The notes: a model not told the origin generated them from the sequence alone. A stretch of DNA of 58,239 nt from Paracoccaceae bacterium (GCA_018607905.1 JABBAP010000022.1:1-58239); one strand, 5' to 3'; counted from the first letter of the stretch, positions 18,830-29,349 are shown. Program-made: numbers and translations.

Positions 18830-20025
18830 GATGTGTGGCCTAGCTTGATTGCGCCATCTTTTGCTAAAGCGGCGATCTCGCCCTCTGAAAGGCCAGCTTC
18901 TTGAAGGAGCACGGCAGTATGTTCGCCAAGTGCCGGTGGTGGAATACGTATTTCAGTAGGTGTTTTGGAGAACCGAGGTGCAGCACGGGCTTGGCGCAAT
19001 TTGCCAGCAGTTGGGTGCTCGTATTCGATGATTGTTTCGTTCGCCTGAACTTGTGGATGCACACGCATTTCGCGGCGATGTAAAACAGGCGCGCAAGGAA
19101 CGTCGTTTGCCTCAAGTTGGTCCAACCATTCCTGGGTCGTTCGGGTGCGTAAAACATCTTGTGTCAGGCTCAAGCGATCGTCGATGTTTTTACCGCGTAA
19201 CGCAGCAGTTTTGAAACGTGGGTCATCGACAAGTTTGGGCATTTCAAACGCGCGCGAAAGGTTCGCCCATTCTTTGTTTGATTGAACGGCAACCGAAATG
19301 TAACCATCTGCAGTTTCGTATATTAGATCGATAAAACTTTGTGCATTTTCCTGCGCGAATTCATTGCCCACAAATGTGTGCCCGCCCATGTCTGATCCCC
19401 ATAAGAACGAAATCACTGTATCGAGCATCGAGAGTCTTATGTGCTGTCCAGTGCCTGATCGTTCTCGGTGAAATAGCGCAGCGGATATCGCCTGGGAAGC
19501 GGCATAACCTGTGAGTTTGTCTGGTAGAATTGTCCGCACGAGGCGAGGGCGATTTTGATCAGAGCCTGCCTGCACAGTGGTAAGCCCAGATAGGGCCTGC
19601 ACCAATGGATCGTAAACTGGTTTTTGGGCATAAGGACCTACTTCGCCAAACCCAGAAATGGACACATAAATGATGTCGTCCTTGATTTTGCGACAGGCCA
19701 TTTCACCGACACCAATTCGCTCCGCTACCCCTGGGCGAAAATTCTGAACAATTACATCGGCTGTTTTAACAAGCGTATGGAAAGCCGCGAGACAGCGTTT
19801 ATCTTTTAGATCCAAAGTCAGAGATCGTTTGTTGCGATTGTTGTTTACGAAAGAAGCCGACATCCCTGCGTGACGTGTGGAGACCATTCGAGTGTGGTCG
19901 CCATTCTCAGGGGTTTCAATTTTGATCACATCCGCGCCTTGGTCGGCAAGGATCATTGTGGTCGTGGGGCCAGATATCATCGAGGTTAAATCTAAGATGC
20001 GAATGCCGTCAAACAGGGATGCCAT
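18826..20025 (-). CDS. Class III CoA-transferase (CaiB/BaiF family)
   Basis: A 399-residue enzyme of the formyl-CoA transferase fold, moving CoA between organic acids. N-terminal GIRILDLTSMISGP, ADVIKIETPENGD and the VQNFRPGV block are canonical. The acyl-anhydride-forming Asp is D139 in VYDPLVQ. Substrates cannot be named. It is the first gene of the operon CoA-transferase-GST-DMT transporter, which suggests uptake or export of an organic acid coupled to CoA activation. Confidence 0.9.
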   Translation of the reverse strand: MASLFDGIRILDLTSMISGPTTTMILADQGADVIKIETPENGDHTRMVSTRHAGMSASFVNNNRNKRSLTLDLKDKRCLAAFHTLVKTADVIVQNFRPGVAERIGVGEMACRKIKDDIIYVSISGFGEVGPYAQKPVYDPLVQALSGLTTVQAGSDQNRPRLVRTILPDKLTGYAASQAISAALFHRERSGTGQHIRLSMLDTVISFLWGSDMGGHTFVGNEFAQENAQSFIDLIYETADGYISVAVQSNKEWANLSRAFEMPKLVDDPRFKTAALRGKNIDDRLSLTQDVLRTRTTQEWLDQLEANDVPCAPVLHRREMRVHPQVQANETIIEYEHPTAGKLRQARAAPRFSKTPTEIRIPPPALGEHTAVLLQEAGLSEGEIAALAKDGAIKLGHTS

Positions 20026-20098
20026 ATAGCTGCCTTATTGTTGAGAGGTTGTCGGCAGTTCATTAGAAAACAACGAAGTTAGCAAGCGTTGCTATCGC

Positions 20099-21623
20099 TT
20101 ATCGTGCGGTTAAGACAATCTCGATCCACCCATTTTCAGTTGCGTCTGAAAACGATTTTGCATTGATCAAACCATTCGCTGAGACTTTGGTGCCGCCAAA
20201 TCTACCGTTTGTGATCAAACTTTGAGCGACTGATAATGCGCGGTTTTGGCTTAGAAACCATGCTTCATCTGTTTTGCCTGTACCATAACTGTCGACTCGG
20301 ATTATCCATTCAATCCCGTCAGGAATCCGCGATGTCGTATCTTTCAGGATGGCTGCAACTTCGTTTAGTTTTACGCCATTAGATTTTTGCAGTTTTGCGG
20401 AATTCTTCGAAAACAGAATGCTGGAAGGGATAAGAATGCGATCTGTCGAGGTGGTCGTATCTGCGTTTGGTACTGAGGGTGCGAGCAAATTGCGCATCTC
20501 TGCGTTTAAGTTCGCGACAATGGCCGCGGCTTCGATCGAGCGCTTCTTCTGGTCAACGCGGAGGGTCGCTTGTGCGGTATTCAGGGCGATTTGGGCTCGA
20601 TCAACATTAGATTGAAGATCGGACAATTTGTTTGAAGCGGTGGTTTGTTTTGCAGAAAAATCCTGCATTGTCAGAGATTCGTTTTGCAAAATTGCCTGTT
20701 GAGCTTCTAGTTCGCTTTGGGCGGCATTCAACCCTTCGGTGATTTGGGCGATCAAATTGTTTCGGGCGTCGATTTTTACTTTGCGTTCTGCTTGATGCTT
20801 TTTGAATGCTGCATCTGCCGCGGCAAATTTTTCGTAATAGCTGGTTTCAGAAATTTTCGCATTTTCAAGCTGCTCGTCGGCCGTTAACAAGCGTTCGCCG
20901 ACTGCGATTTGTCGCTTTCTAGTTGCGGCAAGCGCAACTTTTGCCGCTGCTTCGGATTTACGGGCATTTTCTGCCTGAGAGACGGCGTCTTTAAAGAAAT
21001 CGGTATCCAAGTCGGACTCGTTACCATCTTCTCCCTCAGAGATTACCAACTGTGCGGATTTGAGCTTCAACGAGGACTTCTGCAGCGCTTACGGCTGCCT
21101 GGGCAGCTGCTGCGGCAGATTTAAGTTTGTCAGCGGTGGAGCGAAGCTTTTCATGTTCGATTTTCATGGCTTCGATATTTTGACGAAGTGTTTCAGATGT
21201 TGTGATGACCGTATTTAGGTCGGTTTGGCTTTTGACTAAAGCAGAAGACAGTTCTTGGCCCTTTGGATCTGCATCTGATGTATCGACTTGCGATAGCTTC
21301 TTTTTTGCCCCCGCCACCTTTAGGACAGCACTGCTTAACCCTTCTTTGGCGGCGTCAATTTTGGCTTGTTGAGCGTTGGCACCTTGCGTCAGTGCTTCAG
21401 TCTCTTTTTCATATTTCGTTTGTGTTTCTAGTGCCGTTTCAAGCGCGTCCCGTTTGTTTTGCCAATCAGATATCAAGGCATTATGTTCAGAAATCGGGGC
21501 GGGTGTTAGATTAACCGATTGTGCGAGCGCGCTGTTTGGTAAAGCTGAAGAGAATAGCACCACAAGAGCCAGTGTTAGCATCGAAACCAAAGGGTGTTTT
21601 ATTTGAGAAAAAAGATGTGTCAC
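20099..21623 (-). pseudogene. Frameshifted coiled-coil, OmpA-like periplasmic protein
   Basis: Two overlapping frames form one gene. The upstream part (to 21036) has a signal peptide (IKHPLVSMLTLALVVLFSSALPNSALA) and heptad-rich coiled coil. The downstream part (20099 to about 21087) continues the coiled coil and ends in an OmpA/MotB-type domain (SSILFSKNSAKL, then WIIRVDSYGTGKTDEAWFLS, LSQNRALSV). The downstream frame has only a weak TTG start at 21070 and no signal peptide, so it would not reach the periplasm by itself. One extra base, or two missing, between about 21036 and 21087 would explain it. The usual peptidoglycan-binding GHTD Asp and the terminal Arg of NRRIEI are both absent (SYGT and NGWIEI). 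I chose GTG 21623 as start; ATG 21581 is an alternative. Confidence 0.7.
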
Positions 21624-22109
21624 GCGAACTATTCCACTCTGATAACATTTGGGTCTTGGCTGGGGTATTTGTAAGCGCCGATTTAATTGGCGAGCGCTTT
21701 GTTTTGTGTTTGTCACACCGTGATTTTGATGAATTACAAACGACAATATATGCCCCGTTCATTTCCTTATCCTTTCAGTAGACAGGTTTTGATAGAGCGT
21801 CAACGAATGCAAACCACATATAGATACATAGAGAATTTCTGGGGCAAAGATCGCTAAGCCAACAACATCTTGTAGTTGATTTGGAGTTTTTTGATGAAAT
21901 GTAGGTTGAAATTGCTCCAATTTGAGAATCATCAAGAATTGAGGGAAATAAAGAATAGCCTGAGTTTAAGTTCCATATGCTGCCGGTGGCAGTTTCAGCG
22001 GGAATGCTCGAAAAATAGACACAAAAATGGAAAATTTACCTGTCAACTACTGTTGCTTGTCATCCCCAATACTGGCAACTTACCGCTAAATGTATGGGAG
22101 AGCTGAGAG
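21624..22109. other. AT-rich intergenic region
   Basis: 486 bases between divergent genes. A nested dyad occurs at about 21891-21935: TTGATGA with TCATCAA, and inside it AAATTG with CAATTT. The 76-codon frame at 21876-22106 looks non-coding, with unusual composition and no ribosome site. No RNA gene is recognised. Confidence 0.35.
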
Positions 22110-23213
22110 ATGATAACTAGATGTTTGATTGCGGCGGGTATTTCGCTTGTATTGGGTGCTGGAACTGTCGCTGCTCAAGGTTGTGGTGGCCTGTATACGA
22201 TCAAGCGGGGAGATTCCCTGTCGCTGATCGCAGATTCTCAATATAAAGATGCCAAAAAGTGGTCGGCTATCCATCAAAGCAACATCCAGAGCATCGGCAA
22301 AAACCCTGATAGCATCCGAGTTGGCCAGAAATTGCGCCTAACGTGCATCGGTGGGTTGCCTCAAGGGCTGGAAGGCGGGACAGAACAAACCGCTGCAAGC
22401 TCGATTGATGATACGGCTGTGGTCAAAACATCCAATAGCGCATCCGCGGCTGTTTAAGTTGCAGCAACAAATCGAAAAATCAAACTAGTTACTGCGGACG
22501 ATTACGCCCCGTTTACTGATCGAAAACTACCTGGCGGTGGTTTGATAACTGAAGTTGTTGATAGCGCGATGAAGAATAACGCGGAAGTCAAAGACTTTGG
22601 CATCTACGTCGTTAATAATTGGTCATCCCACTTAGATCCATTGCTGACAGATGCTGTGATGGATTTGGCATACCCGTGGTACAAGCCAGACTGTAAGGCG
22701 ATGCCAGACAATTGGCGGTGCGAAAATCTCTATTTCTCAGAGCCGATGTTTGAAATTTTGGTCCTACTGTTCACATCAAAAGATCGACCGATCGCGTTTA
22801 ATTCGGACAAAGACATGGAAGGTAAAACACTTTGTCGCCCGAAAGGGTACTTTACCCATGATCTGGAAGGAAATGGACGCCTTTGGCTGACCAAGGGGTT
22901 GGTGAAGCTAGTGCAACCAATCACGATGGCTGATTGTTTTGAAATGCTTGAAGAGGGCAAGATCGACGCGGTTGCGATCAATGAATTCACGGGCCGAACA
23001 GCCCTGAAAGATCTTAATCTTGAAGGTAAAGTAGACATTGTTCAATCGCGTCCTTTGTCGATTGAAGGCTTGCATGTTGTGGTTGGCAAATCGCACCCAC
23101 AAGCAGAAGAAATGTTAAACTTGATCAATGCAGGGCTATCTGGCCTGAAAGATTCAGGTGATTATCAAAAAATTATCGACAGCCACATGACGCGGATTTG
23201 GGAGAGCTTTTAG
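22110..23213 (+). pseudogene. LysM plus solute-binding fusion protein, copy 1, interrupted by in-frame TAA
   Basis: A signal peptide (MITRCLIAAGISLVLGAGTVAAQ) is followed by a LysM domain (YTIKRGDSLSLIAD, about 30-75) and a low-complexity linker. The frame then stops at TAA 22455-22457 and continues open in the same frame as VAATNRKIKLVTADDYAPF and a family-3-like solute-binding domain to 23213. The full 367-codon layout matches the adjacent copy (369 residues) domain for domain, so this is one gene with a single nonsense codon in the linker. The 223-codon downstream part has an ATG at 22542? no good start is visible there, and its first candidate lies inside the binding domain. It may be recent decay, sequencing error, or a split gene making a secreted LysM-only protein. 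Confidence 0.8.
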
Positions 23214-23249
23214 GAGCGAGATAATCCAAGCTGTGTTCGGGGAGACGTT

Positions 23250-24359
23250 ATGCTGAGACGATGGATTTTAAGTGGTGTGTTGGCATCTATTGCCGGCACT
23301 TCGATGGCACAAGAAGACTGTGGGCAAACGTATGTTCTGAAAAAGGGCGATACGCTTTTGTCTGTTGCGCAGGAGTATTATCAAGACCGCGGGAAATGGT
23401 CGGTTATCTATTACGCCAATGAGGAAGCATTGGGCGGAAATCTGGTTGATTTGCCAGAAGGCGTGACGTTGGACGTTCCTTGTATTGATGGTCAAAAACC
23501 AATTGTTGCTGCCATGCAGGCAGAAGAGCAACCTGTTGTGAAGGATGAAGAGCCCGTGGCGAAAACGGAACCGGTTCAGACGTTGCAGGCTGATCCAACC
23601 CCTTTGTTGCAAGATAACGCAGATATAAAGTTACTGACAGGATCGAACTACGCGCCATTTACCCAGCAAGATTGGCTTGGTGGTGGGATGTTTACTGAAT
23701 TGGTAAATGCGTCTTTTGAATCCGCACCAAGTCCGCTGCCGTTTTCAGTTACTTGGGAAAACGATTGGTCAAAACATCTGTTTCCACTGTTGGATGAAAA
23801 GAAATTCGATATGGGATTTCCTTGGATTCGCCCGAACTGCGATGCTGACCCCAAGAACGAACGTTGCGTCAATTTCCACTTTTCTGAACCTGTGTTTGAG
23901 GTTCTCGAATTGTTGTTTGCGAAAGCTGATAGCAAACTAGGCTTTTATGATGACTCTGATATTCACGGGGCATCTATTTGTCGCCCGACCGGCTATTTCA
24001 TCCATGACCTTGAAGAAAACGGGCGGCTATGGCTGACAAATAATTTGATTGATTTGGTGCGCGCCGACAGCCCGGCCGATTGTTTCAAAATGTTGACTGA
24101 TGGCAAAGTTGATTTTGTATCTGCCAACGAATTTTTAGGGCCAAGCACTATTGCTGAAATGGGGAAAACGGGCGCATTTAAAGCTATGGAGCGTGCGCTT
24201 TCGACATCCAGTTTGCATGTGGTTATTTCCAAAAATCACTGGCGTGGCACGACGAACCTGTATCGGTTCAATGCTGGCTTAGAGAAATTGAAAAAAACGC
24301 CTCGCTATAGTCAGATCGTTGACCGACACTGGAAGGTGTTTCGTGACAGCTTGAAATAA
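23250..24359 (+). CDS. LysM domain fused to a bacterial solute-binding-like domain, copy 2
   Basis: A 369-residue secreted protein. Order: signal peptide (about 1-20, ending TSMAQ), LysM (about 25-75, YVLKKGDTLLSVAQEYYQD), a glutamate-rich linker (about 80-130), and an SBP_bac_3-like periplasmic binding domain (about 130-369, starting IKLLTGSNYAPFT, with ICRPTGYFIHDL and PADCFKMLTDGKVDFVSANEF). LysM binds peptidoglycan, so the fusion would tether a ligand-binding domain to the cell wall. Four or more conserved Cys in the binding domain (RPNC, RC, SIC, ADC) suggest disulfides. No ABC permease is present, so sensing or scavenging is as likely as transport. It is a tandem paralogue of copy 1, 36 bases apart. 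Confidence 0.82.
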   Translation: MLRRWILSGVLASIAGTSMAQEDCGQTYVLKKGDTLLSVAQEYYQDRGKWSVIYYANEEALGGNLVDLPEGVTLDVPCIDGQKPIVAAMQAEEQPVVKDEEPVAKTEPVQTLQADPTPLLQDNADIKLLTGSNYAPFTQQDWLGGGMFTELVNASFESAPSPLPFSVTWENDWSKHLFPLLDEKKFDMGFPWIRPNCDADPKNERCVNFHFSEPVFEVLELLFAKADSKLGFYDDSDIHGASICRPTGYFIHDLEENGRLWLTNNLIDLVRADSPADCFKMLTDGKVDFVSANEFLGPSTIAEMGKTGAFKAMERALSTSSLHVVISKNHWRGTTNLYRFNAGLEKLKKTPRYSQIVDRHWKVFRDSLK

Positions 24360-24381
24360 TCTCGGGACGTTCAAAAAGGTA

Positions 24382-24813
24382 TTAGGCCTTTTGATGTCTA
24401 GCCCGTGCGCCCCGTTCAATGGCGGCACCTGCGAGACGATCAATGAATAGCTCGTAGCGAATTTCTTCTAAGAAGCGGAGTTCACCTTCACGAAGAAGGC
24501 CATCAGCAGCAGCGACATCACAACATAACGCATAAGCGGTTTCATTGAACTTTTCTGGCATCGCGGCCCGAACGAGACCAAAGAGCGCATCAAGCCCGTC
24601 TTCATCTTCGAGGATATCGAACACGGTTTGCGAGATAATGGTCATTCGATCAGCATCATAACTCGCGAAAATAGGTAAATGATCTACTACACGCTGGATC
24701 GACAGTAATTCTAGCGTTCGAACGCGCGCATCAGACACAGAGGTCGAGACCATAAGCGCGATAAGCGCATCTTGTAGGGTCCATGGGCTTTCGTTGAGGT
24801 CATCTGTTGTCAT
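24382..24813 (-). CDS. TerB-like domain protein
   Basis: A 143-residue, all-helical acidic protein. The pattern [22 protein letters not shown] near the start and [15 protein letters not shown] near residue 107 match the TerB-like family, whose paired acidic loops bind metal. The family is linked to tellurite and stress resistance, but isolated copies like this have no assigned role. It is transcribed away from lysS and ends 22 bases from the LysM fusion gene. Confidence 0.75.
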   Translation of the reverse strand: MTTDDLNESPWTLQDALIALMVSTSVSDARVRTLELLSIQRVVDHLPIFASYDADRMTIISQTVFDILEDEDGLDALFGLVRAAMPEKFNETAYALCCDVAAADGLLREGELRFLEEIRYELFIDRLAGAAIERGARARHQKA

Positions 24814-24912
24814 CTGATTGGCCTTTGGTGGTTATTCTACGCGATAATATTGACGCTTGGGGGCAGGAGCAATAGGGAGTGCGTCAGACACCTATTAAAA
24901 CTGGAATGTAAT

Positions 24913-26559
24913 ATGTCCGATCTCCGTGATCTTGCGATGAGCTCTAAAGCGTGGCCCTTTGAAGAAGCCCGTAAGATTTTGAAGCGGTATTCGAATGGTG
25001 CGCCTGAAAAAGGCTATGTTTTGTTTGAAACAGGGTATGGGCCGTCTGGTCTACCGCATGTCGGTACGTTTGGTGAGGTTGCGCGGACAACTATGATCCG
25101 TCGCGCATTCGAAGTGTTGTCAGACATTCCGACGCGGTTGATCTGTTTTTCGGATGATTTGGATGGAATGCGCAAAGTGCCTGGAAATGTTCCTAATCCA
25201 GAGTTGTTGGAAGAGCATTTGCAACGCCCTTTAACCTCCGTGCCAGATCCGTTTGGAACACACGAGAGTTTTGGTGCGCACAACAATGCCAAGCTGAATA
25301 GCTTTTTGGATGCATTTGGATTTGAATACGAGTTCATCAGCTCGACCGAGTATTACCGATCAGGCAAGTTTGACGATGTCTTACTGCAAGCCTGTGAAAA
25401 ATACGACGATGTGATGAAGGTGATGTTGAAGTCTCTGCGTGAAGAACGTCAGGGCACCTATTCAATCTTTCTACCGATCCATCCTGAAACAGGACGTGTT
25501 TTGTACGTGCCGATGAAAGACGTCGACGGAAAGAACGGAACAATCACGTTTGATGATGAAGACGGCAAGGAATTCACGCTGCCTGTGACAGGTGGGAATG
25601 TGAAACTGCAATGGAAGCCCGATTTTGGCGCACGTTGGGCGGCGCTGGATGTGGATTTTGAAATGTATGGCAAAGACCATTCTACCAATACACCGATCTA
25701 TGACCGTATCTGCGAAATTTTGGGCGGCAAAAAGCCTGACCACTTTGTTTATGAATTGTTCTTGGACGAACAGGGTCACAAAATTTCTAAAACGTCGGGA
25801 AATGGAATTTCGATTGATGAATGGCTGACCTATGCATCAGCTGAATCGTTGTCGTATTTTATGTACCTGAAGCCGAAGACAGCAAAGCGGATGCATTTCG
25901 ATGTGATTCCAAAAGCGGTAGACGAGTATCACCAACAATTGCGAGCCTTTGCGACACAGGATACCGCTGCAAGGTTGAGCAATCCTGTTTTTCATATTCA
26001 TGGGCTCAATGTTCCGGCCAGTGACATGGTTGTGCCGTTCTCGATGCTCTTGAATTTGGCCTCTGTTTCATCGGCTGAAACCAAAGATGCGATGTGGGGT
26101 TTCATCAACAAATATGCGCCTGATGCGTCCCCTGCTGGCAATCCAAGTTTGGACGCGGCTGCTGGGTTTGCGGTGCGGTACTATCATGACTTTGTGAAGC
26201 CGCAAAAGCAGTTCCGAACACCTTCGGATCAAGAACGTGCGGCATTCGCAGATTTGGCGGCAGCATTGCGCGATACTAATGTTGCCAAAGCAATGATCGA
26301 CAAAAAGAACGCCGCAATGGGCAATGACGAGCCGCCTGTTGAAGCATTGGACCTGACAAACGCAGATGACCTGCAATCAATTGTGTTTGCGGTTGGCAAA
26401 AACCACGGGTTTGAACCGCTGCGCCATTGGTTTACTGCGATTTATGAGGTTCTTTTAGGTGCGTCTCAGGGCCCGCGTTTCGGTGGTTTCATTGCATTGT
26501 ACGGTGTAAACGAAACCATCGCTTTGATTGATGCCGGACTTAACGGCGAGTTGGTGTAG
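24913..26559 (+). CDS. lysS: Lysyl-tRNA synthetase, class I
   Basis: A 548-residue class I LysRS, the archaeal-type enzyme used by many alphaproteobacteria in place of class II. The HIGH motif reads HVGT ([13 protein letters not shown]) and KMSKS reads KISKTSG. The frame is open from 24850, but [14 protein letters not shown] at ATG 24913 is the conserved N-terminus, so I use it. It stands alone, divergent from the TerB-like gene, with its 3' end 13 bases from chrA and no hairpin between. Confidence 0.96.
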   Translation: MSDLRDLAMSSKAWPFEEARKILKRYSNGAPEKGYVLFETGYGPSGLPHVGTFGEVARTTMIRRAFEVLSDIPTRLICFSDDLDGMRKVPGNVPNPELLEEHLQRPLTSVPDPFGTHESFGAHNNAKLNSFLDAFGFEYEFISSTEYYRSGKFDDVLLQACEKYDDVMKVMLKSLREERQGTYSIFLPIHPETGRVLYVPMKDVDGKNGTITFDDEDGKEFTLPVTGGNVKLQWKPDFGARWAALDVDFEMYGKDHSTNTPIYDRICEILGGKKPDHFVYELFLDEQGHKISKTSGNGISIDEWLTYASAESLSYFMYLKPKTAKRMHFDVIPKAVDEYHQQLRAFATQDTAARLSNPVFHIHGLNVPASDMVVPFSMLLNLASVSSAETKDAMWGFINKYAPDASPAGNPSLDAAAGFAVRYYHDFVKPQKQFRTPSDQERAAFADLAAALRDTNVAKAMIDKKNAAMGNDEPPVEALDLTNADDLQSIVFAVGKNHGFEPLRHWFTAIYEVLLGASQGPRFGGFIALYGVNETIALIDAGLNGELV

Positions 26560-26572
26560 ATGTTACGCGCCT

Positions 26573-27832
26573 TCAGACCAAAGATGATGCGAACCCAAGC
26601 AGGCCAGAAATAGCCAGCACCCAAAGAAGGTTCATGTGGCGCACGAGCAGTAAGTAGCCACTCAGGATCGCCAAGGCGACGACTATTGGGTTTATGCTGA
26701 TAATGGTGGGGAGCCAGAGCGTAAAGACCCCGGTTTGTTGTAGTGTGACCTCGCCAAAAAAGACGTGAAGTGCGAACCAAACTGATAGGTTTAGGATTAC
26801 GCCAACGACTGCTGCGGTGATCGCATTTAGCGCGCCGCGTAATCGCGGTTGGGCGCTGATCCATTCTACGTAGGGCGCCCCCGCAAATATCCACAAAAAA
26901 CAGGGTGTGAATGTGACCCACAGTGTGATGCCTGCCGCCAAGATGGCAGTGGGCCATCCAGCGTTGGCATACCCCGCGAGGAAACCGACGAATTCAGTTA
27001 CAAGGATCAATGGTCCAGGGGTGGTTTCAGCCAATCCAAGGCCATCCATCATTTGCCCCGCCGTGAGCCACTCTTTTGCCGTAACCACATCCTGACCCAT
27101 GTAAGCGAGAACGGCATAGGCACCGCCGAATGTGACCGTTGCGAGTTTTGAAAAGAAGTAGGCGATTTCGGTTAAGATTGAGGCAGGCAAAAGCGCATCA
27201 AGAGCCAAAATCGGGACCCACCAAATCGCGATCCATATTGCTACATTTCTCAGAGTTTGGCTCAGCGAATGAGTTTCGGTGGATGGAACTGTTTCGTCAG
27301 CAGGAGAAGATACGAATAGGCCGAACAGCCCGGCGACAAGAATAATCAGTGGGTAGGGCAGGTTTAGAAAAAAGATGGCGATGAAGGCGAGCGCCGCGAG
27401 TACCCAATGAGACGTATTCTGGAGGGCTTTCGTGGATACCCGTAGAAGTGCCTCGATGACGATGATTACAACGGTTGCTTTGATGCCAAGAAAGATTGCT
27501 TCGACGGAAGGGAGTTGACCAAAATGGATGTACAGCGTTGCAAGTGCTAGGATGACACATGCGCCTGGCAGCACGAACAGCAGGCCTGCAATTATGCCCC
27601 CAAGCGTACCATGAAGCCGCCAACCTGCAAATGTTGCGAGTTGCATTGCTTCTGGTCCTGGTAACAACATGCAAAAGCTAAGGGCATTTAGGAACTGGCG
27701 TTCTGAGAGCCAATTTCGCACCTCGACGACCTCTTTGTGCATCAATGCGATTTGCCCGGCGGGGCCGCCAAAGGACAAAAAGCCAATTTTGGCCCAAACT
27801 TTGGTGGCTTCGGAAAGGGATGGCGTGCTCAT
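26573..27832 (-). CDS. chrA: Chromate transporter (CHR family)
   Basis: A 419-residue long-chain CHR protein with two homologous halves, about 10-12 membrane segments, exporting chromate in exchange for protons. The N-terminal half has FLSFGGPAGQIALMH and LLPGPEAMQLATFAG; the second half has FFSKLATVTFGGAYAVLAYMG and GLAETTPGPLILV. The FGGP and PGPE repeats are the family hallmark. Start ATG 27832 is chosen because it overlaps the stop of the rhodanese-ChrB gene as ATGA; the longer start at 27847 would lie deep inside that gene. Confidence 0.93.
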   Translation of the reverse strand: MSTPSLSEATKVWAKIGFLSFGGPAGQIALMHKEVVEVRNWLSERQFLNALSFCMLLPGPEAMQLATFAGWRLHGTLGGIIAGLLFVLPGACVILALATLYIHFGQLPSVEAIFLGIKATVVIIVIEALLRVSTKALQNTSHWVLAALAFIAIFFLNLPYPLIILVAGLFGLFVSSPADETVPSTETHSLSQTLRNVAIWIAIWWVPILALDALLPASILTEIAYFFSKLATVTFGGAYAVLAYMGQDVVTAKEWLTAGQMMDGLGLAETTPGPLILVTEFVGFLAGYANAGWPTAILAAGITLWVTFTPCFLWIFAGAPYVEWISAQPRLRGALNAITAAVVGVILNLSVWFALHVFFGEVTLQQTGVFTLWLPTIISINPIVVALAILSGYLLLVRHMNLLWVLAISGLLGFASSLV

Positions 27833-28626
27833 TTCGCATCTTCCCAAATATGGGTTTCACCTGTTGCATCGCGGGCCCAACGATACAGGGCGTCGTACAG
27901 GTGTAGGCCTTGCTCCAATTGTTCAAGGTCGTCGCGGTACATGCGTGACACGCCGAGAGAGAGCGCGAGAAGGCCTGCTGCTTCTGGTTCGGCAGCGAGC
28001 GTATCGGTGTCTGCGGCGCGGACAATGCGCGCGACGTGGTTAAGGGCAGGCAGATCGAGGCCGAACCCTTTGATCATTGCGTCAAAGGTGCATTCGCCGT
28101 CTTTGTGGGTCCAATCGCAATCGGGCACATCAAAGGCGATGGCGTCGAATTTTTCGGCGACTGCGTTCACTTGGCTTGCGGCAACGAAGAGGAACCGGGC
28201 CGTTGGATCAATGAACCGACGAATGAGCCAAGGGCACGCGATGCGGTCAATTTTTGGTCGGTGACGTGTAACCCAAAGGCTATTTCTGTTTGGTGTTAAA
28301 TTGGTTGGGATGAGTGGTAAGCCTGCTGCGACCCAAGCGAGGTGCCCCCCTGCAAGCGTCTCGGTAGTGATTCCATGGAGGCGTAACACTGCTGCTGCGC
28401 CCTGCGAAAGTTTCAGTCCTTTGTGGCACGTGATAACGACGTTTTTTCCGATCAAAGTCGGCGCAAGTGATTCAATGTCTGAGTGCGGGTGACGCGTGGT
28501 GGTTGGGATAACGCGTGGGTCTAATGCGAAATCATCATCTTGGCGTACGTCAATAATGATCTGGCAATCTGGTGTGCCAATGCGGCGAGATAATTGTGTC
28601 GTTGTAATTTCATTGAGGGCGGCCAT
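27829..28626 (-). CDS. Rhodanese domain fused to ChrB C-terminal domain
   Basis: A 265-residue fusion. Residues about 1-115 are a rhodanese-like domain with the active cysteine C67 in TCHKGLKLS. The rest, from about 120, is the ChrB C-terminal chromate-resistance domain (KIDRIACPWLIRRFIDP, FDVPDCDWTHKDGECTFD). ChrB-type proteins sense or help process chromate in chr operons; the rhodanese part may act in sulfur transfer or redox handling. It is the first gene of a two-gene chr operon, coupled to chrA. Its start lies next to a GGATGCTTC-like ribosome region on the minus strand. Confidence 0.88.
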   Translation of the reverse strand: MAALNEITTTQLSRRIGTPDCQIIIDVRQDDDFALDPRVIPTTTRHPHSDIESLAPTLIGKNVVITCHKGLKLSQGAAAVLRLHGITTETLAGGHLAWVAAGLPLIPTNLTPNRNSLWVTRHRPKIDRIACPWLIRRFIDPTARFLFVAASQVNAVAEKFDAIAFDVPDCDWTHKDGECTFDAMIKGFGLDLPALNHVARIVRAADTDTLAAEPEAAGLLALSLGVSRMYRDDLEQLEQGLHLYDALYRWARDATGETHIWEDAK

Positions 28627-28795
28627 GAAGCATCCTTCCTTGGTTAAGGTGTGTGGATGCGAAACTCTGGCTGTCGCCTCACGGGGCGTTCGCGCTCCCC
28701 TTGCCTTGTTGTAACAAAGCGGCGGTTTGGGTCAAGAGGTTTGACGAATTTGATTGGTGAGTTAGGTTGTTGAATTAATGTAGGGGAGAGAAAAT

Positions 28796-29194
28796 ATGAA
28801 ATTTCTTAACACGATGGTGGCGCTGTTCCTGATGGTTTTGCCGCTACAAGCACAACAAGATGAGATAAAATCTGTTATTTCAGGGCAAATTCAATCGCTT
28901 TTGAAGGATGATTTTGATACTGCATTCAGCTATGCAGCACCAAACATTAAGCAGATATTCCAAACGCCAGAACGGTTTGGGCAGATGGTCGCAAATGGCT
29001 ATCCGATGGTTCACCGCCCCGCTGAAATAACATTTCAAGACCTTTTTGAAAGCGATGGCGGATTCACGCAAGATGTTTTGTTGCGTGATGCCCAGGGGCT
29101 ATATTATGTGGCGCGTTATACGATGGTGATGGTCGGTGATGTTTGGCAAATAAGCGGTGTGAATATTTTGGATTCCGCAGGCGTTGGTGTCTAA
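28796..29194 (+). CDS. DUF4864 domain protein, exported
   Basis: A 132-residue protein with a signal peptide (MKFLNTMVALFLMVLPLQAQ) and a DUF4864 domain. The fold is probably NTF2-like (SVISGQIQSLLKDDFDTAFSYA, then MVMVGDVWQISGV). The family is common in Rhodobacterales and uncharacterised. GGGAGAG stands 5-11 bases before the ATG. It is a single gene closed by a strong terminator. Confidence 0.85.
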   Translation: MKFLNTMVALFLMVLPLQAQQDEIKSVISGQIQSLLKDDFDTAFSYAAPNIKQIFQTPERFGQMVANGYPMVHRPAEITFQDLFESDGGFTQDVLLRDAQGLYYVARYTMVMVGDVWQISGVNILDSAGVGV

Positions 29195-29216
29195 CACGAT
29201 TTCACATTTTCTAGTT

Positions 29217-29242
29217 GAGGGGCGCTTTGGGCGCCCTTTTTT
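29217..29242 (+). terminator. Rho-independent terminator after the DUF4864 gene
   Basis: Stem GGGGCGC / GCGCCC with a TTTGG-type loop, then TTTTTT at 29237-29242. Confidence 0.88.
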
Positions 29243-29349
29243 GTTGCGCAGTCCGACAATCCAGCGAGCGGCCCTGTCAGAGTGGCTTAAACCTCATTTG
29301 TTATCCCATCCCAACATCGCGCTGATCTGTCAGCCTGATTTGAATTTTT

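Noticed and set aside
21876-22106. 76-codon frame upstream of the LysM fusion gene
   Set aside because: No ribosome site, odd composition and no recognisable domain; it overlaps the probable promoter region.
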